Source: Granulicella sp.
Lineage (GTDB): Bacteria; Acidobacteriota; Terriglobia; Terriglobales; Acidobacteriaceae
Reading direction: 5' to 3'
Length of the DNA stretch: 9,502 bases
Assembly (NCBI GenBank): GCA_003133205.1
Contig: PKWK01000216.1
Location: forward strand, 1-9,502
Of the stretch, positions 1 through 5,602 are shown piece by piece. Under the pieces are notes generated by a model that saw nothing but the letters and a program-made list of their open reading frames with translations, was not told the origin of the DNA and searched no databases. The stretch's first letter is position 1. Every line of letters begins with the position of its first letter. A program made the position numbers and the translations under genes.

Positions 1-16
1 GCGAAGCGGAGGAATC
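1..16. repeat. Tail of an interspersed repeat (GAAGCGGAGGAATC type)
   Basis: The window opens with GCGAAGCGGAGGAATC. It resembles the 3' half of the TCATTCTGAG-(C)GAAG-C-GAAGAATC intergenic repeats seen again at the right end of this window. The 5' half lies outside the window, so this is only a fragment. The assignment rests on similarity to the copy near 9352-9378 and on general recollection of such strings in Acidobacteria. Confidence 0.4.
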
Positions 17-46
17 TGCTGTCGCACGCGCCACCACTCTTTCCGC

Positions 47-76
47 TTGACGCGCCGACGCACCCCGCGATGTACT
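47..76 (+). promoter_or_regulatory. Candidate sigma70-type promoter for the riboswitch-antiporter transcript
   Basis: A TTGACG -35 box (47-52; 5 of 6 matches to TTGACA) is followed after 18 nt by TGTACT (71-76; 4 of 6 matches to TATAAT). Transcription would start near 82-85, just upstream of the first riboswitch helix at 88-90. That agreement is the main support; the -10 alone is weak. Confidence 0.5.
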
Positions 77-87
77 ACTTGCGTGTT

Positions 88-151
88 GCGGTGAAGGAGT
101 TCACCTTTAACCGCTGTCCCTCCGCCCGGTCGGACAGATGATGACTCCTGA
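88..151 (+). promoter_or_regulatory. Fluoride riboswitch (crcB motif) aptamer
   Basis: The segment fits the fluoride aptamer layout. A first hairpin pairs GGTGA (90-94) with TCACC (101-105) and presents GGAGT (96-100) in its loop. A purine-rich joiner TTTAACCGC follows. A second hairpin pairs CTGTCC (114-119) with GGACAG (132-137). Next comes the conserved-looking ATGATG, then ACTCC (144-148), the exact complement of GGAGT 96-100, which makes the expected pseudoknot. The known class has a first hairpin, an AAAC-like joiner, a second hairpin ending in UGAUG, and a pseudoknot to the first loop. It binds fluoride through Mg2+ and usually turns on fluoride export or detoxification genes. Here it lies about 70 nt upstream of a cation/proton antiporter; antiporters are among the gene types known to be associated with this class. 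Match is from memory of the consensus, not a covariance search. Confidence 0.85.
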
Positions 152-212
152 CAGGGGAATCCTGTTGCGGAGTCAGATCCACAGCGCAATCCCCGAGTTG
201 AATGTTGGGAGT
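143..212 (+). promoter_or_regulatory. Probable riboswitch expression platform (competing helices over the SD)
   Basis: GACTCC (143-148) pairs perfectly with GGAGTC (169-174). An inner CAGG (152-155)/CCTG (161-164) helix extends this into a two-part hairpin. The same ACTCC (144-148) can instead pair with aptamer loop GGAGT (96-100) or with GGAGT at 208-212, which overlaps the Shine-Dalgarno GGGAG (207-211). In addition, GGGGA (154-158) can pair with TCCCC (190-194). No T-run follows the hairpin, so an intrinsic terminator is unlikely and translational control is favoured. The pairings are seen directly; the switching logic is inferred. Confidence 0.55.
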
Positions 213-219
213 TGAGTCC

Positions 220-1428
220 ATGAACACATGGGTTCTTTCTGCGCTATGGGTCGGTCTTGCATTAGTCGCAACCTTGCTCGCCATCTGGCTCCACATATCC
301 ACCGCACTCTCCGAGATCGTCATCGGCACCGTGGCCCAGTTGGCCATCGGAGCGAGCTTCGCCCGTGGCGGCCTGCTCGGCAGCACCGAATGGATCACCT
401 TTCTCGCGGGCACAGGAGCGATCGTACTCACCTTCCTGGCAGGCACCGAACTCGACCCATCGATCTTCCGGACCAAGTGGCGCGAAGTGCTCATCATCGG
501 CCTGGCAGGCTTCTTCGGGCCGTTCCTCGGCTGCACATTGGTCGCCCATTTTCTGCTGCATTGGACCATCATGGCCAGTTGGCTCTGCGGCGTCGCTCTG
601 TCCACGACATCGGTTGCGGTCGTCTACGCCGTCATGCTCGAACTGGGCTTCAACGCAACCGAGTACGGCAAAGCGATCCTCGCAGCCTGCTTCGTCAATG
701 ACCTCGGCACCGTTCTCGCCCTCGGCCTGATCTTCTCTCCGTTCACCCTCAAGACCCTCATCCTCGTAGGCGTGTCCATCGTCGCCTTTGCGTTTCTCCC
801 ATCGCTCACCCCCTGGTTCTTTCGGAAATACGGCGGCCGCGTCTCGGAACTCGAAGCCAAGTATCTTCTGTTCTTCCTCTTCGCCCTGGGCGGTCTCGCC
901 CTCTGGGCCGGCAGCGAACCCGTACTCCCGGCCTACCTCATCGGAATGGTGCTGGCCGGCACCGTGGGCAAAGATCACGCTCTCATCCGCCGCCTGCGAA
1001 CCCTGACCTTCGGATTCCTCACGCCCTTCTACTTCATCCGCGCCGGCTCCTTCGTCTCGATCCCGGTACTGCTCGCGGCACCGCTCACCCTCCTCATTCT
1101 CTTTCTGTCCAAGATGCTCACCAAGATCACCTTCGTATTTCCAGCCGTCCGGTTTCATCGATACAACGGCGCCGCGGGTGTCTACTACACCTTGATGATG
1201 TCTACAGGCTTGACCTTCGGCACCATCTCCGCCCTCTTCGGCCTCAATCACAAGGTCATCACCCAGGCCCAGTACTCCTTCCTGGTCGGAACCGTCATCG
1301 CCAGCGCGGTGATCCCCACGCTCATCGCAAACTCCTTCTTCCTGCCCCACCATCTCCTTCCCCCAATTCCCGAAGGCGATCCGGAGAAGAAGGCACTCGA
1401 AGAGCCAACGGATGCCGAAGTTGTCTAA
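220..1428 (+). CDS. CPA2-family cation/proton antiporter, fluoride-riboswitch-controlled
   Basis: This is a polytopic inner-membrane antiporter of the monovalent cation:proton antiporter-2 type (KefB/GerN/NapA-like, Na_H_exchanger fold). It is 402 residues with roughly a dozen hydrophobic segments. The characteristic core is present: a FLAGTELDP stretch, then ALSTTSVAVVY, then CFVNDLGTVLALG. The adjacent Asn-Asp of the last motif matches the ion-binding ND pair of electrogenic members. No C-terminal TrkA-N/RCK domain is present; the protein ends soon after the last helix in a short acidic tail. I chose ATG 220 because GGGAG (207-211) lies 8 nt upstream. ATG 202 would add six residues but puts the SD inside the gene. 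The leader carries a fluoride riboswitch, so the physiological role is probably linked to fluoride stress, either ion export or restoring pH and cation balance when HF enters. The transported ion cannot be read from the sequence. Confidence 0.88.
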   Translation: MNTWVLSALWVGLALVATLLAIWLHISTALSEIVIGTVAQLAIGASFARGGLLGSTEWITFLAGTGAIVLTFLAGTELDPSIFRTKWREVLIIGLAGFFGPFLGCTLVAHFLLHWTIMASWLCGVALSTTSVAVVYAVMLELGFNATEYGKAILAACFVNDLGTVLALGLIFSPFTLKTLILVGVSIVAFAFLPSLTPWFFRKYGGRVSELEAKYLLFFLFALGGLALWAGSEPVLPAYLIGMVLAGTVGKDHALIRRLRTLTFGFLTPFYFIRAGSFVSIPVLLAAPLTLLILFLSKMLTKITFVFPAVRFHRYNGAAGVYYTLMMSTGLTFGTISALFGLNHKVITQAQYSFLVGTVIASAVIPTLIANSFFLPHHLLPPIPEGDPEKKALEEPTDAEVV

Positions 1429-1504
1429 ACTTCGAACCAGGGATCGGCCCACAGCCAACTTCATCTCCCATCCCGTAAACTCGTAGCTGACAGGAGACAC
1501 AGAC

Positions 1505-1960
1505 ATGCCCAAGGATCTTTACTTCGAGGACTTCTACGTCGGCCAGCGATTCGACTCCCTCGGCACTTACACAGTTACCGCCGCCGAGATCAAGGAGTTT
1601 GGCCAGAAGTATGACCCGCAGCCCTTCCACCTCGACGAAGCCGCCGGCGAAGGCTCCTTCTTCCACGGACTGGCCGCCTCAGGATGGCTCACCGCCGCCA
1701 TCGTCATGCGCCTCCGCGTACTCTCCATCCGCGTCTCCGGCGGCATGATCGGCGCCGGCGCGGAAGAGATGCGCTGGACCGAGCCCGTCCGCCCCGGCGA
1801 CACCCTGCGCACCGAGATCGAGGTCGTCGGCGTCCGCCACGCCAACTCGCGCAAGGACTACGGTGTCGTTCGCACCCGCACCCACGCCATCAACCAGAAC
1901 AACCAGACCGTCCTCCGCGCCACCGTCAACTTCCTCGCCCCGCTCCGCCCAACCGCGTAG
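1505..1960 (+). CDS. MaoC-like (R)-specific enoyl-CoA hydratase/dehydratase
   Basis: This 151-residue single hot-dog-fold protein is of the MaoC dehydratase family, which hydrates or dehydrates enoyl/3-hydroxyacyl thioesters in the cytoplasm. The hydratase motif reads YDPQPFHLDEA at residues 36-46. Its Asp37 and His42 have the five-residue spacing of the catalytic Asp/His pair in (R)-hydratases. FHGLAASGW (53-61) follows, the usual helix-capping stretch, and then the RPGDTL strand. The length is normal for a stand-alone single-domain member. The start is supported by AGGAG (1492-1496) 8 nt before the ATG. It sits 76 bp after the antiporter and 10 nt before the next gene, so it may be cotranscribed with the membrane protein downstream. 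The acyl substrate is not predictable; roles in PHA, fatty-acid or branched-acid metabolism are all possible. Confidence 0.9.
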   Translation: MPKDLYFEDFYVGQRFDSLGTYTVTAAEIKEFGQKYDPQPFHLDEAAGEGSFFHGLAASGWLTAAIVMRLRVLSIRVSGGMIGAGAEEMRWTEPVRPGDTLRTEIEVVGVRHANSRKDYGVVRTRTHAINQNNQTVLRATVNFLAPLRPTA

Positions 1961-1970
1961 AAAGCCACCC

Positions 1971-3692
1971 GTGCGCTTCGAGCCCGCTCGCCTCTTCCGC
2001 GTCGCCGTCGCCACCAGCCTCACCCTCTCCGCGCTCCTGTTCTTCCTCTGGAGCTGGCGCTGGCCGCTGGTCGGCGACGCCTCGCTCATCCACTACATCG
2101 GCTTCCTCATCCAGCATGGCTGGGCCCCCTATCGCGACCTCGGCGATATGAACATGCCCGGCTCGTTCCTCATCGAAATCGCCGCCATGCATCTCTTCGG
2201 CACCGGCGACCTCGCCTGGCGCCTCTTCGACTTCACCCTCCTCGCCATCGCCTCCGCATCCTTCTTCGTGATTACGCCGAGCCGCGCCTCCGGATTGGGT
2301 GGCCCATCCTTTGCGGTCTCATCGCAAAGGATGGGTTCCGAGGCGCCACGACAATCCGGACACAACTGGCTCCCCGGCCTCTTCTCCGCCTCCCTCTTCA
2401 TCCTGATCCACGGCCGCGACGGCCTCGCCGAAGGCGGCCAGCGCGATCTCACCATGGCCGTCCTTCTCCTCACCGCCACCGCCTTCCTCTTCGTCGCGGT
2501 TCGCAAGGGCTCACCCTGGTCAGCAGCCGCCTTCGGATTGCTCTCCGGCATTGCCCTCACCATCAAGCCCACCGCGTTGCCGCTGAGCCTTATCCAACTT
2601 CTGCTCGCCGCCACCGCATTGCGACGATTCCGCATGGCCTTCCTGCATCTCGGGCGAAGCCGAGCGAATCGCAGCGTCCTCATCCAATTCGTCGCACCCG
2701 CAGCCCTTGCCTCGCTCATCGCACCCGCCATCGCCCTCATCTTCCTCCTCCGGGAGCACGCGCTCGCCGCATTCCTCGCAGGCTTCCACGGAATCATCCC
2801 CTACTACGCCAGCCTCGGCCATCGTCCTCTCAGCTTCGTCCTCCTCCACAGCATCTCGCCTCTGCTTCCGATCGTCATCGCATGGCTCGTCGTGCTCACA
2901 CTTCAGGGGAGAATCCTCTACTGGAGCGACAACTGGGAACGCAATGTGCTCCTCATCGGAGTTCTCTTCGGACTCCTCAACTGCATCGCCCAGCAGCGCG
3001 CCCTGCCCTACTACCGCTACCCGCTCCTCGTCTTTCTCCTGCCTCTTATGGCAATCGACTTCACAACTGCCACTACGCCGGGTGCCCCATCCATGACGGT
3101 TTCATCGTCATGGGTGGGTTCAGGCCGAGCCGCAAGCGCCCTCGCCACCCTCGCACTCCTCTTCGGAGCCTTTGCCCTCGCCCCACAATCCGCCATCCTC
3201 ATCCATCGCTACCGCTGGCGCGAGACCGACTTCATCACCACCCTCCAACAGAGCCTCACCACCCTGGGCGGCCCCGCCCTCTCCGGCCACATCCAGTGCA
3301 TCGACTCCATCTCCGGCTGCGGCAACGTCCTCTACCGCATGCGCCTCGAACCCGCCACCGGCGTGCTCTCCGACTTCCTCCTCTTCGGCGCCGTCTCCGA
3401 CCACCAGCCGCCCGATGAAATCCCCATCCTCCGAGACACCCGAGCCCAGTTCTCCTCCGCCATCGCCGCGAACCCGCCGCAGGTCATCGTCGTCACCAGC
3501 CACCTCCACATCGAAGGCCCCGACAACTTCGAAAAACTAGCCCGCTGGCCCGCCTTCGCCAGCTTTCTCGCCGACCGCTACACCCTCCAGACCCAATGGT
3601 CTCCCACCCGCACCGCCCGCTGGTGGAGCCGCGAAGAGACCCCCGCCAGCTACCGCATCTACGTCCTCCGCCCCAACGCGGGTGCCCCATAG
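1971..3692 (+). CDS. GT39/ArnT-like polytopic membrane glycosyltransferase-related protein with in-frame repeat insertions
   Basis: A membrane protein of about 573 residues with around ten hydrophobic segments and a C-terminal hydrophilic domain. Near the N-terminus it has GDASLIHYIGFLIQHG, then APYRDLGDMNMPGSF (residues 52-66). This resembles the first periplasmic loop of GT-C enzymes of the GT39/PMT and ArnT type, where acidic residues bind metal and a lipid-phosphate sugar donor; a GQRD motif follows at about 156-159. Function is assigned only at superfamily level. GTG 1971 is chosen because it falls 10 nt after the maoC stop and just before the first helix; the frame is open further upstream inside maoC (GTG 1863), but that stretch is maoC shadow. 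SD is weak. Two palindromic GGGTG(C)CCCA elements are translated within loops (about residues 108-123 and 370-383), and a third, partial one encodes the final Gly-Ala-Pro and the TAG stop. Confidence 0.7.
   Translation: MRFEPARLFRVAVATSLTLSALLFFLWSWRWPLVGDASLIHYIGFLIQHGWAPYRDLGDMNMPGSFLIEIAAMHLFGTGDLAWRLFDFTLLAIASASFFVITPSRASGLGGPSFAVSSQRMGSEAPRQSGHNWLPGLFSASLFILIHGRDGLAEGGQRDLTMAVLLLTATAFLFVAVRKGSPWSAAAFGLLSGIALTIKPTALPLSLIQLLLAATALRRFRMAFLHLGRSRANRSVLIQFVAPAALASLIAPAIALIFLLREHALAAFLAGFHGIIPYYASLGHRPLSFVLLHSISPLLPIVIAWLVVLTLQGRILYWSDNWERNVLLIGVLFGLLNCIAQQRALPYYRYPLLVFLLPLMAIDFTTATTPGAPSMTVSSSWVGSGRAASALATLALLFGAFALAPQSAILIHRYRWRETDFITTLQQSLTTLGGPALSGHIQCIDSISGCGNVLYRMRLEPATGVLSDFLLFGAVSDHQPPDEIPILRDTRAQFSSAIAANPPQVIVVTSHLHIEGPDNFEKLARWPAFASFLADRYTLQTQWSPTRTARWWSREETPASYRIYVLRPNAGAP
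2297..2337. repeat. GGGTGCCCCA palindromic element, copy A (long stem, inside CDS)
   Basis: After GGGTGG, arm CCCATCCTTTGCG (2303-2315) pairs perfectly over 13 bp with CGCAAAGGATGGG (2323-2335). The 7-nt loop is GTCTCAT. It is read in frame as Gly-Gly-Pro-Ser-Phe-Ala-Val-Ser-Ser-Gln-Arg-Met-Gly-Ser in the loop after an early hydrophobic segment of the GT39-like protein. Additional complementary 7-mers flank it (2284-2297 with 2340-2358). Confidence 0.85.
3080..3120. repeat. GGGTGCCCCA palindromic element, copy B (long stem, inside CDS)
   Basis: Arm CCCATCCATGACG (3086-3098) pairs with CGTCATGGGTGGG (3106-3118) over 13 positions with one T-G wobble, and the loop is GTTTCAT. Compared with copy A, three stem positions differ and all three are compensated on the other arm. 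It is translated in the same frame as copy A (Gly-Ala-Pro-Ser-Met-Thr-Val-Ser-Ser-Ser-Trp-Val-Gly-Ser), again in a loop between hydrophobic segments. Confidence 0.85.
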
Positions 3693-3747
3693 CCTGCCCT
3701 GAGCTTGTCGAAGGGATCGCGGAGCCGCAGGCAACGCTATCGTGGGG
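3680..3747. repeat. Half copy E of the GGGTGCCCCA element joined to a CTGAGCTTGTCGAAGG element
   Basis: GGGTGCCCCAT (3680-3690) matches the conserved left end, but the right arm is replaced by CCTGCCCTGAGCTTGTCGAAGGG, a repeat string found in many bacterial genomes. The composite still folds: CCCCA (3685-3689) can pair with TGGGG (3743-3747), GCCTGC (3692-3697) with GCAGGC (3727-3732), and CCCT (3697-3700) with AGGG (3712-3715). The left end supplies Gly-Ala-Pro and the TAG stop (3690-3692) of the GT39-like gene. Confidence 0.65.
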
Positions 3748-3842
3748 TTAGTCTCTCCCCGAACCGCACCCCGCACCCGTTAAGGCACACCCGACGTCTC
3801 GCATCCCACAAATTCACACCACAGCGGCGTATCTTGAAATCT

Positions 3843-4862
3843 ATGCGCATGACCGTTCTCGCCTCCGGCTCCAAGGGCAACTCCACGGTCATCGCCTCCG
3901 CGCATACTCGCCTGCTGGTCGACGCCGGCCTCTCTTGCCGCGAACTCCTCAAGCGCATGACCCTTGCCAACGAAGACCCTGCCGCGCTCGACGCCATCCT
4001 CATCACCCACGAGCATCAGGACCACATCGCCGGTCTCGCCGTTCTTGCCCGCCGCCTGCGCATCCCCGTCTTCATCACCGAGCCCACCCACCGCGCCTGG
4101 GTCCGCATGGTCACCCCACGCACCACCATGACCTACGCCAAGTGGCTCGATCACGTCCAGAAGGAAAAGGAAGCCCGCGCCGCCGCAATCGCCGCCCAAC
4201 TCACTACCGAACCGGTCCCCACAGAACTGGGTGCCCCAGGTCTCGCCTCTGAGACCTGGGCTGAAGCCACGGATCTTCAGGCCTCCGCCGAACCTGCAAC
4301 CGATCCCGACCAAGACGAAGAAGAAGCCCCTGCACCCAAACCCGACCCCGCCTTCCTCCCCGCGGTCGAATACTTCCACTCCGGCACCAACTTCTCCATC
4401 GGCGACATCTCCATAACGCCCTTCACCATCCCGCACGACGCTGCCGACCCCTGCGGCTTCGTCTTCGAGTCCCGTTCCGAATCGATCCGCATGGCCATCG
4501 CCACCGATCTCGGCTACGTGCCCCCCAACGTCAAGTCCGCCCTCAAGCGCATCGACGTCCTGCTGCTCGAATCCAACCACGACCTCGAAATGCTTCGCGA
4601 CGGCCCTTACCCCTGGGCCGTCAAGCAGCGCGTCCTCTCCCGCGTCGGCCACCTCTCCAACGACGCCACCGCCGAATTCCTCGCCCGCGACTACGACTGC
4701 GCCGCCACCTGGATCGTCCTCGGCCACCTCTCCGAGGCCAACAACGCCCCCGAACTGGCCCTCATCTCCGCCGAACAGGCCATTCGGGGCCGCATGACCC
4801 TGCTCGGCAACCGGGTCTTGCTCGCCCAGCAATCCGCCCCGCTCCCCCCGATCTGCCTCTAA
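3843..4862 (+). CDS. YycJ/WalJ-like MBL-fold metallo-hydrolase with a ~70-residue insertion
   Basis: A soluble metallo-beta-lactamase-fold protein of 339 residues. It starts MRMTVLASGSKGNST, the typical first strand of the YycJ/WalJ exonuclease-like family (LASGSxGNS). The metal motif THEHQDH (55-61) gives His56, His58, Asp60 and His61. Further probable ligands are His198 (IPHDA), Asp222 (ATDLG), His246 (ESNHD) and His270/His295 (GHLSN, GHLSEANN). Family members are usually about 260-270 residues. The excess is a charged Ala/Pro/Glu-rich block at about 105-175, and its middle (129-140) is encoded by palindromic repeat copy C. The metal site is intact on both sides, so the enzyme is probably active and the block an exposed loop. 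I chose ATG 3843 from family homology; there is no clear SD, and ATG 3849 is possible. Substrate is uncertain; nuclease activity is known for some relatives. Confidence 0.85.
   Translation: MRMTVLASGSKGNSTVIASAHTRLLVDAGLSCRELLKRMTLANEDPAALDAILITHEHQDHIAGLAVLARRLRIPVFITEPTHRAWVRMVTPRTTMTYAKWLDHVQKEKEARAAAIAAQLTTEPVPTELGAPGLASETWAEATDLQASAEPATDPDQDEEEAPAPKPDPAFLPAVEYFHSGTNFSIGDISITPFTIPHDAADPCGFVFESRSESIRMAIATDLGYVPPNVKSALKRIDVLLLESNHDLEMLRDGPYPWAVKQRVLSRVGHLSNDATAEFLARDYDCAATWIVLGHLSEANNAPELALISAEQAIRGRMTLLGNRVLLAQQSAPLPPICL
4229..4260. repeat. GGGTGCCCCA palindromic element, copy C (short stem, inside MBL gene)
   Basis: Arm CCCAGGTCTC (4235-4244) pairs perfectly over 10 bp with GAGACCTGGG (4251-4260); the loop is GCCTCT. 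It encodes Gly-Ala-Pro-Gly-Leu-Ala-Ser-Glu-Thr-Trp in the inserted block of the MBL protein, in the same frame relative to GGT-GCC-CCA as copies A and B. A second small inverted repeat, CTGAAG (4261-4266)/CTTCAG (4275-4280), follows directly. Confidence 0.85.
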
Positions 4863-4961
4863 CCCCCTTCTATTCATAGTGTGACCGTCGACACAGAACG
4901 GCCGGCCCCAGTTGGGCAATATAAGGGACGCATCAGGGATAATCCGACATAACGGGCCAGA

Positions 4962-4983
4962 CTGCATCTTTTTCCGGATGCAG
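4962..4983. other. 7-bp hairpin in the 155-bp gap before the zf-HC2-like gene
   Basis: CTGCATC (4962-4968) pairs with GATGCAG (4977-4983) around loop TTTTTCCG. The T-run is in the loop and not after the stem, so it is not a classical terminator in either direction. It could be an operator or a leader structure. No SD is visible before the downstream ATG at 5018. TAGAAT at 4997-5002 resembles a -10 box but lacks a convincing -35 at proper spacing. Confidence 0.35.
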
Positions 4984-5017
4984 CTATCAAATCTAGTAGA
5001 ATGATGTCTATACCCCT

Positions 5018-5506
5018 ATGGTTAATTTCGCTTCACGCTCTTCCAGATCGCGCCGCATGACCGTACCGCATTGCACAGATCCGCTCATCGGAAACATCCT
5101 CGCCGGCTGGCGATACGACATCTCGGGCCTCTCCCCAGCCATGCGCACGGACTACGATCAGCACCTCTCCGACTGCGCCCACTGCCGTCGTCGCCAGCAC
5201 CTCGCGCGCACCATCGACGTGCTGCTTCTCTCCGTCTCCTCGCTGTCCATCCTCGCCTTCATGCTCGCCGCGGCCGTCCTTCACCGGATCGAATCCATCG
5301 CCCACCTGAGCAGCAGCCTCCACGGCCACCTCTATCACACGCCGATCACCGTGTCGCTCGAAGCAGCAGCCATCGGCGGCCTCGTCATCTCGTTCCTGCT
5401 CTGGGTCCTGGTCGCCATCGCCACACCCATCCCCGTGCTGGTCTCCGACTTGGTACAACAGCGCATTCCGGCTATCCGCGAACGCATCATGAAGAACGCC
5501 GCCTGA
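5018..5506 (+). CDS. Small zf-HC2-like zinc-finger membrane protein (anti-sigma-like)
   Basis: A 162-residue protein with a soluble N-terminus and two hydrophobic segments (about 67-88 and 110-135). The N-terminal part has His18-Cys19 and then HLSDCAHC (49-56), giving the His-x3-Cys-x2-Cys pattern of zf-HC2/anti-sigma zinc-binding domains that sit on the cytoplasmic side and bind an ECF sigma factor. No sigma-factor gene is adjacent in this window, and two helices is unusual because most such anti-sigmas have one. A role as an orphan anti-sigma or another zinc-binding membrane sensor is therefore inference only. The start is uncertain: ATG 5018 has no SD, and ATG 5057 (MTVPHC) would trim 13 basic residues but keep both the His-Cys pair and the finger. 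It lies 155 bp after the MBL gene and 96 bp before the rhomboid gene, possibly cotranscribed with the latter. Confidence 0.65.
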   Translation: MVNFASRSSRSRRMTVPHCTDPLIGNILAGWRYDISGLSPAMRTDYDQHLSDCAHCRRRQHLARTIDVLLLSVSSLSILAFMLAAAVLHRIESIAHLSSSLHGHLYHTPITVSLEAAAIGGLVISFLLWVLVAIATPIPVLVSDLVQQRIPAIRERIMKNAA

Positions 5507-5602
5507 CGCGTTCCACCGCAAGAAATACAACAACACAACCGCGGATTTGCATGTGTCTCCCCACATTGACCCCCAAAAATGCGATAGCGTAAGAAGACCA
5601 CC

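Noticed and set aside
88..174. Na+ (DUF1646), Li+ (nhaA) or c-di-AMP riboswitch as the identity of the antiporter leader
   Set aside because: Considered because of the antiporter, but the hairpin-joiner-hairpin-ATGATG-pseudoknot order with GGAGT/ACTCC fits the fluoride class, and c-di-AMP signature strings are absent.
262..1512. Long - strand open frame (416 codons) opposite the antiporter
   Set aside because: Glu/Gly/Asp-rich translation typical of an antisense shadow in high-GC DNA; the + strand has a clear antiporter with SD and riboswitch.
2281..3120. Frameshift or pseudogene in the GT39-like gene caused by repeat insertions
   Set aside because: Both copies keep the reading frame open and helices continue on either side, so the gene appears intact.
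4912..4943. TTGGGC/GATAAT promoter before the zf-HC2-like gene
   Set aside because: Spacing is 20 nt and the -35 match is poor; not reliable enough to call.
3780..4967. Long - strand open frame (395 codons) opposite the MBL hydrolase
   Set aside because: Same shadow composition; the + strand frame carries the intact HxHxDH metal site.
4962..4983. Intrinsic terminator after the MBL gene
   Set aside because: The T-run lies in the loop, and no T-run follows the stem on either strand.
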